The notes under the pieces: model-generated
What the model saw: the letters and a program-made list of their open reading frames with translations, nothing else
Database searches by the model: none
Told to the model about the DNA's origin: nothing
Program-made: the position numbers and the translations under genes
Part shown: piece after piece, positions 55,572 to 64,000 of the stretch
Position numbering within the stretch: position 1 is the first letter of the stretch
How the letters are laid out: the number at the start of each line of letters is the position of its first letter
Origin: Actinopolymorpha rutila
GTDB taxonomy: Bacteria; Actinomycetota; Actinomycetes; Propionibacteriales; Actinopolymorphaceae
NCBI RefSeq assembly: GCF_013407855.1
Contig: NZ_JACBZH010000001.1
Span: 2,666,001-2,730,000, forward strand
Length of the DNA: 64,000 bases
Direction: 5' to 3'

Positions 55572-56294
55572 GTGGTGGAGCAGGCAGGCGACACGGGCGA
55601 GGAGACGGGCGTGCCGGCCCGCGGGCGGCCGGGCGCGCCGACCACGAAGGCGACGTCGGCGAAGAAGGCGGCATCGGCGAAGAAGGCTCCTGCGCGGAAG
55701 GCCGCGTCCGCGAAGAAAGCCACGTCCGCGAAGAAAGCGACCTCCGCGAAGAAGACCACCACCTCGGGAAGGAAGGCGCCGGCGAAGAAGACCACCTCGG
55801 CCGAGAGGGCGGCACCGGGGCCTGAGGCGGGTACGCCCGGTGAGCAGGTCGCACCCCCGGCGCCGGCCGAGCCTGAGCCGACCGACCTCGCCGGGCGCGC
55901 CGCGCGGCTGGTGGTCCGTCCGGACGAGGAGCCGTGGACACCGGCCGAGCTGGACGGGGTCTACCAGGAGCTGACCGGCGACGTCGCCCGCCTGGAGGAG
56001 GAGCTGCACTCCGCCGCCGACGACATCGCCGACCTGCTGCGCGACAGCGGAGACGGCGCCGGTGACGACGAGGCCGACACCGGCTCGAAGACCTTCGAAC
56101 GCGAGCACGAGATCTCCCTCGCCAACAACACCAGGGACATGCTCGCCCAGACCCACCGGGCGCTGGCCAGAATCGACGACGGCACCTACGGCGTGTGCGA
56201 GGGCTGCGGCCAACCCATCGGCAAGGCTCGGTTGCTGGCGTTCCCTCGTGCGACACTGTGCGTGTCATGCAAACAGAGGGAAGAGCGTCGCTGA
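55572..56294 (+). CDS. TraR/DksA family zinc-finger protein with Lys/Ala-rich N-terminus
   Basis: This 240-residue protein starts at GTG 55572 (or 55575) behind GGAGG. Residues 25-80 are a Lys/Ala/Thr/Ser-rich tail with repeated SAKKA motifs, like H1-type histones or other DNA-binding tails. The C-terminal part is a DksA-like coiled coil (ELDGVYQELTGDVARLEEEL) plus a C4 zinc finger: CEGCGQPIGKARL then CVSC (Cys-x2-Cys-x17-Cys-x2-Cys). DksA-type proteins bind RNA polymerase; the basic tail may add DNA binding. It overlaps lspA by 28 bases. Confidence 0.88.
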   Translation: MVEQAGDTGEETGVPARGRPGAPTTKATSAKKAASAKKAPARKAASAKKATSAKKATSAKKTTTSGRKAPAKKTTSAERAAPGPEAGTPGEQVAPPAPAEPEPTDLAGRAARLVVRPDEEPWTPAELDGVYQELTGDVARLEEELHSAADDIADLLRDSGDGAGDDEADTGSKTFEREHEISLANNTRDMLAQTHRALARIDDGTYGVCEGCGQPIGKARLLAFPRATLCVSCKQREERR

Positions 56295-56920
56295 ACGACG
56301 CCGACACAGCAGACCGCCGCCTTCGTCGCCGCCAGCTCGGGCTCTTCGCCGCTGTGGCGCTCGTCGTGCTGGCCGTCGACGTCGTGACCAAGATCATCAT
56401 CATGTCCCAGCTGGCCGACCGGGAACCCATCCGCCTGGCCGGCGGGTTGCTGACCCTGGTGCTGGTCCGGAACTCCGGAGCCGCCTTCGGCCTGGCCGAG
56501 GGCTACACGATCATCCTGTCCCTGGTGGCGCTGGCCGTCGTGGTGGTCGTGCTCCGGCTGTCCCGCACGCTCCGGAGCACTCCGTGGGCGATCGCGCTCG
56601 GACTTCTGCTGGGTGGAGCGTTCGGCAACCTCACCGACCGGATCTTCCGGGAGCCGGGTTTCCTGCGCGGCCACGTGGTCGACTTCCTGGCGCTGCCGCA
56701 CTGGCCGGTGTTCAACGTCGCCGACGCCTCGATCTGCGCGGCTGCCGCGCTGATCATCGTGCTGGCGATGCGGGGCCGCCGCTGGGACGGCACCATCGAG
56801 GAGTCCGGCAGCCGCCGAGCCGAATCCGAGAAGCCGGACGGTAGCGCCCGGCAGGCGCACGAGCCGCCCGGCTCGCCCGGGGTGGCCGCCGACCAGCCGG
56901 CGCTGAGGAAGGCGGAGTGA
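56267..56920 (+). CDS. lspA: Signal peptidase II (lipoprotein signal peptidase)
   Basis: This protein has 217 residues from ATG 56267, which lies inside the end of the preceding gene; GTG 56258 is also possible. LspA removes the signal peptide of lipidated prolipoproteins. Four membrane helices are seen. Catalytic Asp residues lie in [12 protein letters not shown] and in [22 protein letters not shown] and GHVVDFLAL are further family boxes. The C-terminal 40 residues are hydrophilic. It overlaps the next gene by 4 bases. It would serve lipoproteins such as the solute-binding protein at 8952. Confidence 0.94.
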   Translation: MQTEGRASLNDADTADRRLRRRQLGLFAAVALVVLAVDVVTKIIIMSQLADREPIRLAGGLLTLVLVRNSGAAFGLAEGYTIILSLVALAVVVVVLRLSRTLRSTPWAIALGLLLGGAFGNLTDRIFREPGFLRGHVVDFLALPHWPVFNVADASICAAAALIIVLAMRGRRWDGTIEESGSRRAESEKPDGSARQAHEPPGSPGVAADQPALRKAE

Positions 56921-57876
56921 GCGCGACGGCCGCCACCGGAGCGGCGGACCGGCGCGGGCTGCCGGTGCCGGAGGGACTGGAGGGCGAGCGCCTTGACGCT
57001 GCTCTGGGACGACTCTTCGGGCTGTCCCGGACCAAGGCCGCCGAACTCGTCGAGAACGGCCTGGTCCGGGTCGACGGCGAGGCGGTGCCGAAGTCGGAGC
57101 GGGTGAGCGCGGGTGCCTGGCTGGAGGTCGAGCTTCCCCGGCCGCAGGAGCCGGTCGCGCCCGTCCGGGTCGAGGGGATGCGGATCGTCCACGACGACGC
57201 GGACATCGTGGTCGTCGACAAGCCGATCGGCGTGGCGGCGCATCCCAGTCCGGGGTGGCGGGGCCCGACCGTGATCGGCCACCTGGCCGCCGCCGGCTTC
57301 CGGATCACCACGTCGGGTGCGGCCGAACGCCAGGGTGTGGTGCACCGGCTCGACGTCGGCACCAGCGGCCTGATGGTGGTGGCGAAGTCCGAACACGCCT
57401 ACACCGTCCTGAAGCGGGCCTTCAAGGAACGCGAGGTGGAGAAGATCTACCACGCGCTCGTCCAGGGCCACCCGGACCCGAGTCGCGGCACGGTGGACGC
57501 GCCGATCGACCGGCACCCGACCCACGACTACAAGTGGGCGGTCGTCGCCCACGGCAAGCCGTCGGTGACCCACTACGAGACGCTGGAGGCGCTGCGGCAC
57601 GCGTCGCTGCTGGAGGTGCACCTGGAGACCGGGCGTACCCACCAGATCCGGGTGCACATGAGCGCGATCCGGCATCCGTGTGTCGGGGACCTGACCTACG
57701 GCGCGGACCCGGTGCTGGCCGGTCGGCTGGGGCTCACCCGGCAGTGGCTGCACGCGGCGCGGCTGGGGTTCGAGCACCCGGCGACAGGGGAGTGGGCGAC
57801 GTTCGAGTCGCCGTACCCCGACGATCTCGAGCAGGCACTGGAGCGCGCCCGTCAGGACTCCGAACGTCCCAGGTGA
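56917..57876 (+). CDS. rluD: RluD family 23S rRNA pseudouridine synthase
   Basis: This 319-residue protein has an N-terminal S4 domain ([20 protein letters not shown]) and a catalytic domain with [17 protein letters not shown] (catalytic Asp in HRLDVGTSG), [10 protein letters not shown], and [11 protein letters not shown]. RluD-type enzymes modify uridines of 23S rRNA helix 69; the exact site here is not shown by sequence. The GTG start overlaps the lspA stop, a pairing conserved in most bacteria. Confidence 0.95.
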   Translation: MSATAATGAADRRGLPVPEGLEGERLDAALGRLFGLSRTKAAELVENGLVRVDGEAVPKSERVSAGAWLEVELPRPQEPVAPVRVEGMRIVHDDADIVVVDKPIGVAAHPSPGWRGPTVIGHLAAAGFRITTSGAAERQGVVHRLDVGTSGLMVVAKSEHAYTVLKRAFKEREVEKIYHALVQGHPDPSRGTVDAPIDRHPTHDYKWAVVAHGKPSVTHYETLEALRHASLLEVHLETGRTHQIRVHMSAIRHPCVGDLTYGADPVLAGRLGLTRQWLHAARLGFEHPATGEWATFESPYPDDLEQALERARQDSERPR

Positions 57877-57921
57877 CGAGACGATCGTCTCGCCATGTTG
57901 AACGCCGCCCGGCGCGCTACG

Positions 57922-57927
57922 TAGCGT
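57922..57927 (+). promoter_or_regulatory. Leaderless-type -10 element of chorismate mutase
   Basis: TAGCGT ends 6 nt before GTG 57934. No Shine-Dalgarno-like sequence is present. Confidence 0.45.
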
Positions 57928-57933
57928 GGACGG

Positions 57934-58263
57934 GTGCACCGATCCGTGACGGACCAGCCGGTCGCCGCCCTGACCGCCCGCCCCCTGCCGGCGTCGCTAC
58001 CCGAGGCCCGGGCCGCGATCGACGAGGTGGACGCCGCCCTGGCCGCCCTGCTGGAGTACCGCGCCGGGCTGACCGAGCGGGTCCAGCAACTGAAGCCGGT
58101 CGGCGGAAGCGCCGGGCGTGATCCCGACCGAGAGACGGAGATCGTCACCGGCATGGCCCGGCGGGCGCCCAGGCTGGGCGCGGAGCGTCTCCGCCGGATC
58201 ATGACGGCGGTGATCGAGGAGTCCCTCGATCTTGCCGAGCGTGGCGCCTCGACGACTCGTTGA
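57934..58263 (+). CDS. aroQ: AroQ-class chorismate mutase
   Basis: This 109-residue protein has the AroQ helical fold: AIDEVDAALAALLEYRAGLT in the first helix, then VQQLKP, DPDRETEIV and LRRIMTAVIEESLDL. It converts chorismate to prephenate for Phe and Tyr. In actinobacteria the small enzyme often works in complex with a class II DAHP synthase, which is encoded at the left end of this window; that interaction is inference. GTG 57934 follows a leaderless-type promoter. Confidence 0.85.
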   Translation: MHRSVTDQPVAALTARPLPASLPEARAAIDEVDAALAALLEYRAGLTERVQQLKPVGGSAGRDPDRETEIVTGMARRAPRLGAERLRRIMTAVIEESLDLAERGASTTR

Positions 58264-58328
58264 TCACCGTCGGCGACCGGTCGCGGCCGCTAACAGAGGT
58301 TGATCACGAACTCTTCGGCGGGGCGCCG

Positions 58329-58356
58329 TTGCCCTTACGTGCAAGGGCAATAGAGT
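58329..58356 (+). promoter_or_regulatory. Promoter of dnaE with operator-like inverted repeat
   Basis: TTGCCC (58329-58334) and TAGAGT (58351-58356) form a promoter with a 16-bp spacer. TTGCCCTT (58329-58336) and AAGGGCAA (58343-58350) are perfect inverted copies 6 bp apart and fill the spacer. A protein bound there would block RNA polymerase. Confidence 0.6.
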
Positions 58357-58450
58357 CGGACTCTCACTTGTTGGCGAAGCGCCGCCGCCCTTCCCCCGGC
58401 CGGCGCCCAACGCCTTCGGCGTCGGCGCAGACAGGAGGCGCTTCTCTCTG

Positions 58451-61400
58451 ATGTCGGACTCGTTCGTCCACCTGCACGTCCACACCGAGTACTCCATGCT
58501 CGACGGCGCGGCGAAGCTCAAGGACATGTTCGCCGAGGCCCAGCGGCTCCAGATGCCGGCCGTCGCGATCACCGACCACGGCAACCTGCACGGGGCGTAC
58601 GACTTCTACACGCGGGCGACGGCGGCGGGGATCACGCCGATCATCGGTCTGGAGGCCTACGTCGCCCCGACCTCCCGCTTCCACAAGGCGCCGGTCCGCT
58701 GGGGCCAGCAGCACCAGAAGGGCGACGACGTCTCCGGCGCCGGTGCGTTCACCCACATGACGATCTGGGCGCGGGACGCGGTCGGCCTGCACAACCTGTT
58801 CAAGCTGCAGACCAGGGCGTCGATGGAGGGCTTCTTCCGCAAGCCCCGGATCGACCGGGAGCTGCTCGCGGAGCACAGCCAGGGCCTGATGGCCACCACC
58901 GGCTGCCCGTCGGGGGAGATCTCCACCCGCATCCGGCTCGGCCAGGAGAAGGAGGCGCTGGACGCCGCGGCGGACTTCGGCGACATCTTCGGCCGGGAGA
59001 ACTACTTCGTCGAGTTGATGGACCACGGCATCGACATCGACAAGCGGGCCCGGGCCGGCCTGGAGAAGATCGCGGGCGAGCTCGGCCTGCAGTACGTCGT
59101 CACCAACGACTCCCACTACACCTACGAGCACGAGTCGACCGCGCACGCCGCGCTGCTGTGCGTGCAGACCGCGTCCACCCTGGCCGCGCCGACCTTCCAG
59201 TTCGAGGGGTCGGGCTACTACCTCAAGCCCGCGGACGAGATGCGGGCGCTGGACGACTCCGAGGCCTGGCAGTCCGGTTGCCGCACGACCCTCGCGATCG
59301 CGGAGCGGGTCGACTCCACGGGGATGTTCGAGTTCCGCAACCTGATGCCGCGGTTCGACGTTCCGGAGGGCCACACCGAGGAGTCGTGGCTGCGCGAGGA
59401 GACCTGGCGGGGCATGGACCGCCGGTTCACGCAAGGGTACGACGAGACCTACCGCCAACAGGTGGAGTTCGAGCTCGGGATCATCCTGCAGATGGGGTTC
59501 CCGTCGTACTTCCTGGTCGTCGCGGACTTCATCATGTGGGCCAAGAACAACGGCATCGCGGTGGGCCCGGGCCGTGGTTCCGCCGCGGGCAGCATGGTGG
59601 CGTACGCACTCGGCATCACCGACGTCGACCCGCTCCGGCACGGCCTGCTGTTCGAGCGGTTCCTCAACCCCGAACGCGTCTCGATGCCCGACATCGACAT
59701 CGACTTCGACGAGCGCCGGCGGGGCGAGGTCATCCGCTACGTCACCGAGAAGTACGGCGAGGACAAGGTCGCCCAGATCGCGACGTTCGGAACGATCAAG
59801 GCGAAGGCCGCGATCAAGGACTCCTCCCGGGTCCTCGGTTACCCCTATGCGCTCGGTGACAAGATCACCAAGGCGATGCCGGCGGCGGTGATGGGCAAGG
59901 ACATCCCGCTCACCGGGATCTTCGACTCGGCCCACCCCCGCTACAGCGAGGCGGGTGAGGTCCGGTCGCTCTACGACCAGGACCACGACGTCAAGAAGGT
60001 CATCGACACCGCGAAGGGCCTGGAGGGCCTGATCCGCCAGACCGGCGTGCACGCGGCCGGCGTGATCATGTCGGCCGAGCCGCTGGCCGACCACGTGCCG
60101 CTGATGAAGCGCGAGGCCGACGGTGCGGTGATCACGCAGTTCGACTACCCGACCTGCGAGACGCTCGGCCTGCTGAAGATGGACTTCCTCGGGCTGCGCA
60201 ACCTCACCATCATGGACGACGCGGTCCGCAACATCGAGATGAGCCGCGGCGAGCGGATCAACCTGCTCGAGCTCCCACTGGACGACAAGCCCACGTACGA
60301 GCTGCTCAGCCGCGGCGACACGCTCGGGATCTTCCAGATGGACGGCGGCGGGATGCGCTCCCTCCTGCGGCTGATGCGGCCGGACAACTTCGAGGACATC
60401 TCCGCGGCCAGCGCGCTCTACCGGCCCGGCCCGATGGGCGCCAACTCCCACACCAACTACGCGCTCCGCAAGAACGGCCAGCAGGAGATCACGCCGATCC
60501 ACCCCGAGCTGGGGGAAGCCTGCGAGGAGATCCTCGGCCCGACGTACGGCCTGATCGTCTACCAGGAGCAGGTGCAGCGGCTCGCCCAGAAGGTCGCCGG
60601 CTACTCCCTGGGCCAGGCCGACCTGCTCCGCAAGGCGATGGGCAAGAAGAAGAAGGAGGTCCTGGACAAGGAGTTCGGGCCCTTCAGCGAGGGCATGCAC
60701 TCCCGCGGCTACACCGACGCGGCCGTCAAGACGCTGTGGGACATCCTCGTCCCGTTCTCCGACTACGCGTTCAACAAGGCGCACACCGCCGCGTACGGCC
60801 TGGTGTCCTACTGGACCGCCTATCTCAAGGCCAACTACCCGGCCGAGTACATGGCCGCCCTCCTCACCTCGGTGCAGGACGACAAGGACAAGATGGCCAT
60901 CTACCTGAACGCCTGCCGGCGTTCGGGCATCAAGGTGCTGCCACCCGACGTGAACGAGTCCGCGGCCAACTTCACGCCGATCGGCACCGACATCCGGTTC
61001 GGGCTGACCGCGATCCGCAACGTCGGCGCCAACGTCGTCGAGGCGATCATCGCCGCGCGCGAGGCGAAGGGCCGGTTCGCCGACGCGAGCGACTTCATGG
61101 CCAAGGTGCCCGCCACCGTGTGCAACAAGCGGGTGCTGGAGTCACTGTCCAAGGCGGGCGCGTTCGACTCGCTCGGCCACCGCAGGCGCGCGCTGGTCGC
61201 CTGGCACGAGGACGCGGTGGAGTACTACATCGACCAGAAGCGCCAGGAGGCGATCGGCCAAGACTCGCTGTTCGGTTTCGGCGGCGACGACCAGGCCGAC
61301 GTGGCCGCGCTGATGTCGCCGCAGGTGCCCGAGATCGGGGAGTGGGACAAGCAGACCCTGCTCGCGCACGAGCGGGAGATGCTCGGGCTGTACGTCTCCG

Positions 61401-61984
61401 ACCACCCGCTCTTCGGCATCGAGCACGTGCTGACGAACGCCTCCGACTGCACCATCGGCACCCTGCTCGCCGACGAGGACCGACCCGACGGCTCCATCGT
61501 CACCGTCGGCGGGTTGATCACCTCGATCACCCGGAAGATGACCAAGCGGGGCGACCCGTGGGCCATCGTCACCCTGGAGGACCTCGAGGGTGGCATCGAC
61601 GTGATGTTCTTCCCGTCGACCTACCAGCTCACCGCCCTGCAGCTCACCGAGGACGCCGTGGTGGTCGTGAAGGGCCGGCTGGACCGGCGCGACGACGTGC
61701 CGCAGCTGATCGCGATGGAGCTGTCCGTACCCGACATCAGCAGCGACCAGCAGACCGGGCCGTTCGCGATCTCGCTGGCCCGGGAGCGGTGCACGCCGCC
61801 GGTGGTCGACCGGCTCAAGGAGATCTTCTCCACCCATCCGGGGATGACTCAGATCCACCTGCACCTGCGGTCGGAGACCAAGACGATGGTGATGAGGCTG
61901 GAGGACCGCTGGCGCGTCACGCCGTCGACGGCGCTGATGGGCGACCTCAAGGCACTGCTCGGGCCGGGGTGTGTCCGTTCCTGA
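58451..61984 (+). CDS. dnaE: DNA polymerase III alpha subunit
   Basis: This 1177-residue protein is the replicative polymerase of class DnaE1. Seen: the PHP domain start FVHLHVHTEYSMLDG and AITDHGNLHGAYDF, the palm with Mg-binding Asp in GPGRGSAAGSMVAY and PDIDIDFDERRRGEVI, the IRQTGVHAAGVIM box, DFLGLRNLTIMDDA, YRPGPMG, YQEQVQRLAQKVAGY, the helix-hairpin-helix region (ALTAIRNVGANVVEAI pattern), and the C-terminal OB fold (VTVGGLITSITRKM). The ATG has AGGAGG 12 nt before it. Its length is normal for actinobacteria. Confidence 0.98.
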   Translation: MSDSFVHLHVHTEYSMLDGAAKLKDMFAEAQRLQMPAVAITDHGNLHGAYDFYTRATAAGITPIIGLEAYVAPTSRFHKAPVRWGQQHQKGDDVSGAGAFTHMTIWARDAVGLHNLFKLQTRASMEGFFRKPRIDRELLAEHSQGLMATTGCPSGEISTRIRLGQEKEALDAAADFGDIFGRENYFVELMDHGIDIDKRARAGLEKIAGELGLQYVVTNDSHYTYEHESTAHAALLCVQTASTLAAPTFQFEGSGYYLKPADEMRALDDSEAWQSGCRTTLAIAERVDSTGMFEFRNLMPRFDVPEGHTEESWLREETWRGMDRRFTQGYDETYRQQVEFELGIILQMGFPSYFLVVADFIMWAKNNGIAVGPGRGSAAGSMVAYALGITDVDPLRHGLLFERFLNPERVSMPDIDIDFDERRRGEVIRYVTEKYGEDKVAQIATFGTIKAKAAIKDSSRVLGYPYALGDKITKAMPAAVMGKDIPLTGIFDSAHPRYSEAGEVRSLYDQDHDVKKVIDTAKGLEGLIRQTGVHAAGVIMSAEPLADHVPLMKREADGAVITQFDYPTCETLGLLKMDFLGLRNLTIMDDAVRNIEMSRGERINLLELPLDDKPTYELLSRGDTLGIFQMDGGGMRSLLRLMRPDNFEDISAASALYRPGPMGANSHTNYALRKNGQQEITPIHPELGEACEEILGPTYGLIVYQEQVQRLAQKVAGYSLGQADLLRKAMGKKKKEVLDKEFGPFSEGMHSRGYTDAAVKTLWDILVPFSDYAFNKAHTAAYGLVSYWTAYLKANYPAEYMAALLTSVQDDKDKMAIYLNACRRSGIKVLPPDVNESAANFTPIGTDIRFGLTAIRNVGANVVEAIIAAREAKGRFADASDFMAKVPATVCNKRVLESLSKAGAFDSLGHRRRALVAWHEDAVEYYIDQKRQEAIGQDSLFGFGGDDQADVAALMSPQVPEIGEWDKQTLLAHEREMLGLYVSDHPLFGIEHVLTNASDCTIGTLLADEDRPDGSIVTVGGLITSITRKMTKRGDPWAIVTLEDLEGGIDVMFFPSTYQLTALQLTEDAVVVVKGRLDRRDDVPQLIAMELSVPDISSDQQTGPFAISLARERCTPPVVDRLKEIFSTHPGMTQIHLHLRSETKTMVMRLEDRWRVTPSTALMGDLKALLGPGCVRS

Positions 61985-62038
61985 GACTGCCGGTACGCCC
62001 CGGCACCCAGCGCTGACCGGGCGCCGGGGGAGCGTGCG

Positions 62039-62044
62039 TAGGAT
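62039..62044 (+). promoter_or_regulatory. Leaderless-type -10 element of membrane protein gene
   Basis: TAGGAT ends 8 nt before GTG 62053. Confidence 0.35.
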
Positions 62045-62052
62045 CTGGGGCG

Positions 62053-62670
62053 GTGAACACCACGTACCCGCCTGACGCAACCTCTCCCGGCCCTCGGACT
62101 CCGCCCGACCGGGCGCCCGGTGCCGGGCGCGCGTTCTGGGTGATCGCCGTCGTGCTGGTCGCGGCGGGAGCGATCGCCGGGCTGGTGTGGGCGTGGACGG
62201 CCCCGTCGCCGCACGTGGCGATGACCATGACCGAGCTCGGCCCCTTCCCGAACGACGAGGAGGAGGCCGCCCGGCTGGTCTCGATGGACGGTTGGTACGC
62301 CGCGCTCGGCGCCGGCACCTCTCTGGTCCTCGGGACCGTGCTGGCCACGCTGTTCCTGCGGCACGGCCTGGTCACGGTGGCCGGACTCCTCGTGGGCAGC
62401 GTGCTGGCGGCGTTGGCCGCGGTCGTCGTCGGCAGCCTGGTGGCCAACGGCTCGCTGATCTGGTCCTGGGATCCGCACGCCTCGCCGGGCACCCCGCTGT
62501 CGGCGCCGCTCACGTTGCACGCGTACGGCGTGCTGGTGAGCTGGCCACTGGCCGCGCTGGCCCCCGTCATCCCCCTTGTCTGGCTGGGTTCTGGCCGGGA
62601 CGGAGAGCCGTCCCGAGTTATCCACAGCCGGCGCGGCCGGAGCCGGACTCCCGAAGCGCCGATGCGCTAG
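62053..62670 (+). CDS. Membrane protein of unknown function
   Basis: This 205-residue protein has a Pro-rich N-terminus of 25 residues and four predicted helices (FWVIAVVLVAAGAIAGLVW, AALGAGTSLVLGTVLATLF, VAGLLVGSVLAALAAVVVG, YGVLVSWPLAALAPVIPLV). The loop after the first helix is acidic (PNDEEEAARLV). Its pattern resembles DUF2567-type proteins found in actinobacteria, but I am not sure of that match. It lies between dnaE and a DUF3352 gene, with its own leaderless-type promoter. Confidence 0.75.
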   Translation: MNTTYPPDATSPGPRTPPDRAPGAGRAFWVIAVVLVAAGAIAGLVWAWTAPSPHVAMTMTELGPFPNDEEEAARLVSMDGWYAALGAGTSLVLGTVLATLFLRHGLVTVAGLLVGSVLAALAAVVVGSLVANGSLIWSWDPHASPGTPLSAPLTLHAYGVLVSWPLAALAPVIPLVWLGSGRDGEPSRVIHSRRGRSRTPEAPMR

Positions 62671-62787
62671 TTTGGCGTCCGAATCGGCCACGTTCGTCCG
62701 GCCGAGTACTTCTCTGCACAGCTCCAGCCAAGGTCTCGCGGCCTCAGTTCCGTGACCTCGGTTCCGTCACCTCCGGGGGTGCCCATC

Positions 62788-64000
62788 ATGTCCGACGACC
62801 GCACGCCACCTCGCGATCCCGACCGCCCGGGTCCGCCCGGCGCGGGCGGGCCATCGCCTCAGTGGCGGCCCACCGGCCGGCCGCCGGCACCGCAGCAGGG
62901 GCAACAGTCGCCGCGCGGACCGCATCCGGGTTACCAGGGACAGCCGGGTCCTCAGGGGCAGCAGGGACAGCAGCCGCCGCGCGGGCCGCAGCAGGGTCAG
63001 TACGGCCAGCCGGGTCCCCTGGGGCAGCAGCCTCGCGGACCGCAGCAGGGTCAGTACGCCCAGCAGGGTCAGTACGCCCAGCAGCCGCCGGGTGCACCCC
63101 AGCCTGGTCAGGGCGGACCGGGCCGGCAGGCCCCATACGGCCAGCAGGCCGGTGCCGCTGATGCCGCTGGTGGGTACGCCGGCGGCGGGCAGGGCGGCGG
63201 CGGTGTTCCGTGGACGCCGAGCGCCCAGGGTGGGCCGGGTGGACCCGAGGTGGCCGAGCAGGACCGCCGTGGTGGCGGTGGCCGCCGGTGGCTGATCGCG
63301 GTGCTCGCGGCGGTGCTCGTTCTCGCGGTCGGCGGCGGTGCGTGGGCGTTCTCCCGCATCGGTGGCGGTGGAACGCAGCCGGAGGAGGTGCTGCCGGGCA
63401 ACGCGGTCGCCTACTTCCGCATCGACCTCGACCCGTCGGTGCAGCAGAAGGCCGCGATCTTCAACGTCGTCCGCAAGTTCCCCGACGCGCGTAAGCGAGT
63501 GGGCGAGGGCGACGACCTCCGCAAGGCGCTGTTCGACGCGATCAAGAAGGATGACGCGGATCTGCGCGACGCCGACTACGCCAAGGACGTCGAGCCGTGG
63601 CTCGGTGACCGGGCCGGGGTGGCAGTGCTGCCCGGCGCCGACGGCAAGGACACCGAGACAGTCGCCGCGATCCAGATCAAGGACGAGGACAAGGCCCGGG
63701 TCGGCATCAAGAAGCTCGGCAAAGACGACGACAAGAGCGGCTACGCGTTCGTCGACGACTACATGCTGGTGGCCGACTCCCAGTCCCGCGCCGACGCGCT
63801 GGCCTCCTCGGTGAAGGACAACCCGCTGTCGGCCAACGAGACGTACAAGGGCGACGTCGGCGAGGTCGACAAGGGCGTCCTGTCGTTCTGGGCCGACCTG
63901 CCCAAGCTGAGCCGGCTGTCCGGCGGGCAGACCGCGCAGCTGCCCAGGATGTCGACCCAGGGCCGCCTGGTCGGTGGCCTGAGCTTCACCAGCGACTCCG
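62788..64000 (+). CDS. DUF3352-type membrane protein, N-terminal part
   Basis: The gene runs past the right edge; 404 residues are visible. The first 165 residues are Pro/Gln/Gly-rich with repeated QQGQY segments, then one membrane helix at about 168-189 (WLIAVLAAVLVLAVGGGAWA), then an extracellular domain that starts with PGNAVAYFRIDLDPSVQQKA and continues with AGVAVLPGADGKDTETVAAI and VDDYMLVADSQSRADALASS, as in DUF3352. The Pro/Gln-rich tail is probably cytosolic. The function is unknown. ATG 62788 has GGGGG at a fair distance. Confidence 0.85.
   Translation, partial: MSDDRTPPRDPDRPGPPGAGGPSPQWRPTGRPPAPQQGQQSPRGPHPGYQGQPGPQGQQGQQPPRGPQQGQYGQPGPLGQQPRGPQQGQYAQQGQYAQQPPGAPQPGQGGPGRQAPYGQQAGAADAAGGYAGGGQGGGGVPWTPSAQGGPGGPEVAEQDRRGGGGRRWLIAVLAAVLVLAVGGGAWAFSRIGGGGTQPEEVLPGNAVAYFRIDLDPSVQQKAAIFNVVRKFPDARKRVGEGDDLRKALFDAIKKDDADLRDADYAKDVEPWLGDRAGVAVLPGADGKDTETVAAIQIKDEDKARVGIKKLGKDDDKSGYAFVDDYMLVADSQSRADALASSVKDNPLSANETYKGDVGEVDKGVLSFWADLPKLSRLSGGQTAQLPRMSTQGRLVGGLSFTSDS

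Noticed and set aside
55625..55800. Short repeats that could suggest a CRISPR-like array
   Set aside because: They are in-frame codons for SAKKA repeats in the DksA-type protein; there are no regular spacers.
58364..60784. 806-codon open frame opposite dnaE
   Set aside because: dnaE motifs are intact on the plus strand; the long frame is a product of high GC at third positions.

Overview
This window is high-GC DNA with strong G/C preference at third codon positions, many GTG starts, and gene families that point to an actinobacterium: a Rv2175c-like DNA-binding protein, DUF3040, SepF, Wag31/DivIVA, a PASTA serine/threonine kinase and a class II DAHP synthase. The murE product carries the DNPR motif of diaminopimelate-adding enzymes. 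Gene order resembles Propionibacteriales-type genomes, but the genus is inference. No rRNA, tRNA, CRISPR array, insertion sequence or prophage was seen; this is core chromosome with a few accessory insertions.

Layout. 1-2.4 kb: the end of a phosphofructokinase with pyrophosphate-type active-site residues, then a class II DAHP synthase. 2.4-5.6 kb: a leftward sugar-acid-like cassette (enolase-superfamily dehydratase, RraA/aldolase-like protein, PhyH-type dioxygenase). 5.7-8.7 kb: threonine aldolase, a second (type I) DAHP synthase and a molybdopterin oxidoreductase. 8.9-12.3 kb: a sugar ABC importer operon without its own ATPase, headed by a perfect LacI-type palindrome. 12.4-15.3 kb: EamA exporter, endonuclease IV, GNAT acetyltransferase. 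15.4-28.9 kb: PASTA kinase, methyltransferases, ferredoxin-reductase-like flavoprotein, Rv2175c homologue, barstar, polyprenyl synthase, metF, CrtI-like oxidoreductase, DUF4126, an MFS transporter, and an SOS-boxed HEPN gene. 29-34.5 kb: DUF3040 and a moxR-DUF58-transglutaminase operon.

35.3-55.2 kb is a complete division and cell wall (dcw) cluster: mraZ, a small membrane ORF, rsmH, ftsL, ftsI, murE, murF, mraY, murD, ftsW, murG, murC, ftsQ, ftsZ, yggS, sepF, yggT, divIVA. Most junctions from rsmH to ftsQ overlap by 1-4 bases, which suggests translational coupling; murE and ftsZ have their own upstream regions. Lipid II is made by MurC-F, MraY and MurG, and used by FtsW/FtsI under FtsZ, FtsQ, FtsL and SepF; DivIVA steers polar growth. 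A helically phased GTGG array over the mraZ promoter looks like the MraZ operator, and a similar 10-bp array follows ftsI. 55.5-64 kb: a DksA/TraR-type zinc-finger protein, lspA, an RluD-type pseudouridine synthase, chorismate mutase, dnaE, a membrane protein and a truncated DUF3352 protein.

The most notable points are the consensus LexA box placed at the start site of a HEPN-family gene promoter, the second 10-bp phased array between ftsI and murE, a possible ACG start for mraZ, repeated leaderless-type promoters (TANNNT 6-8 nt before the start codon), and an inverted repeat inside the dnaE promoter.
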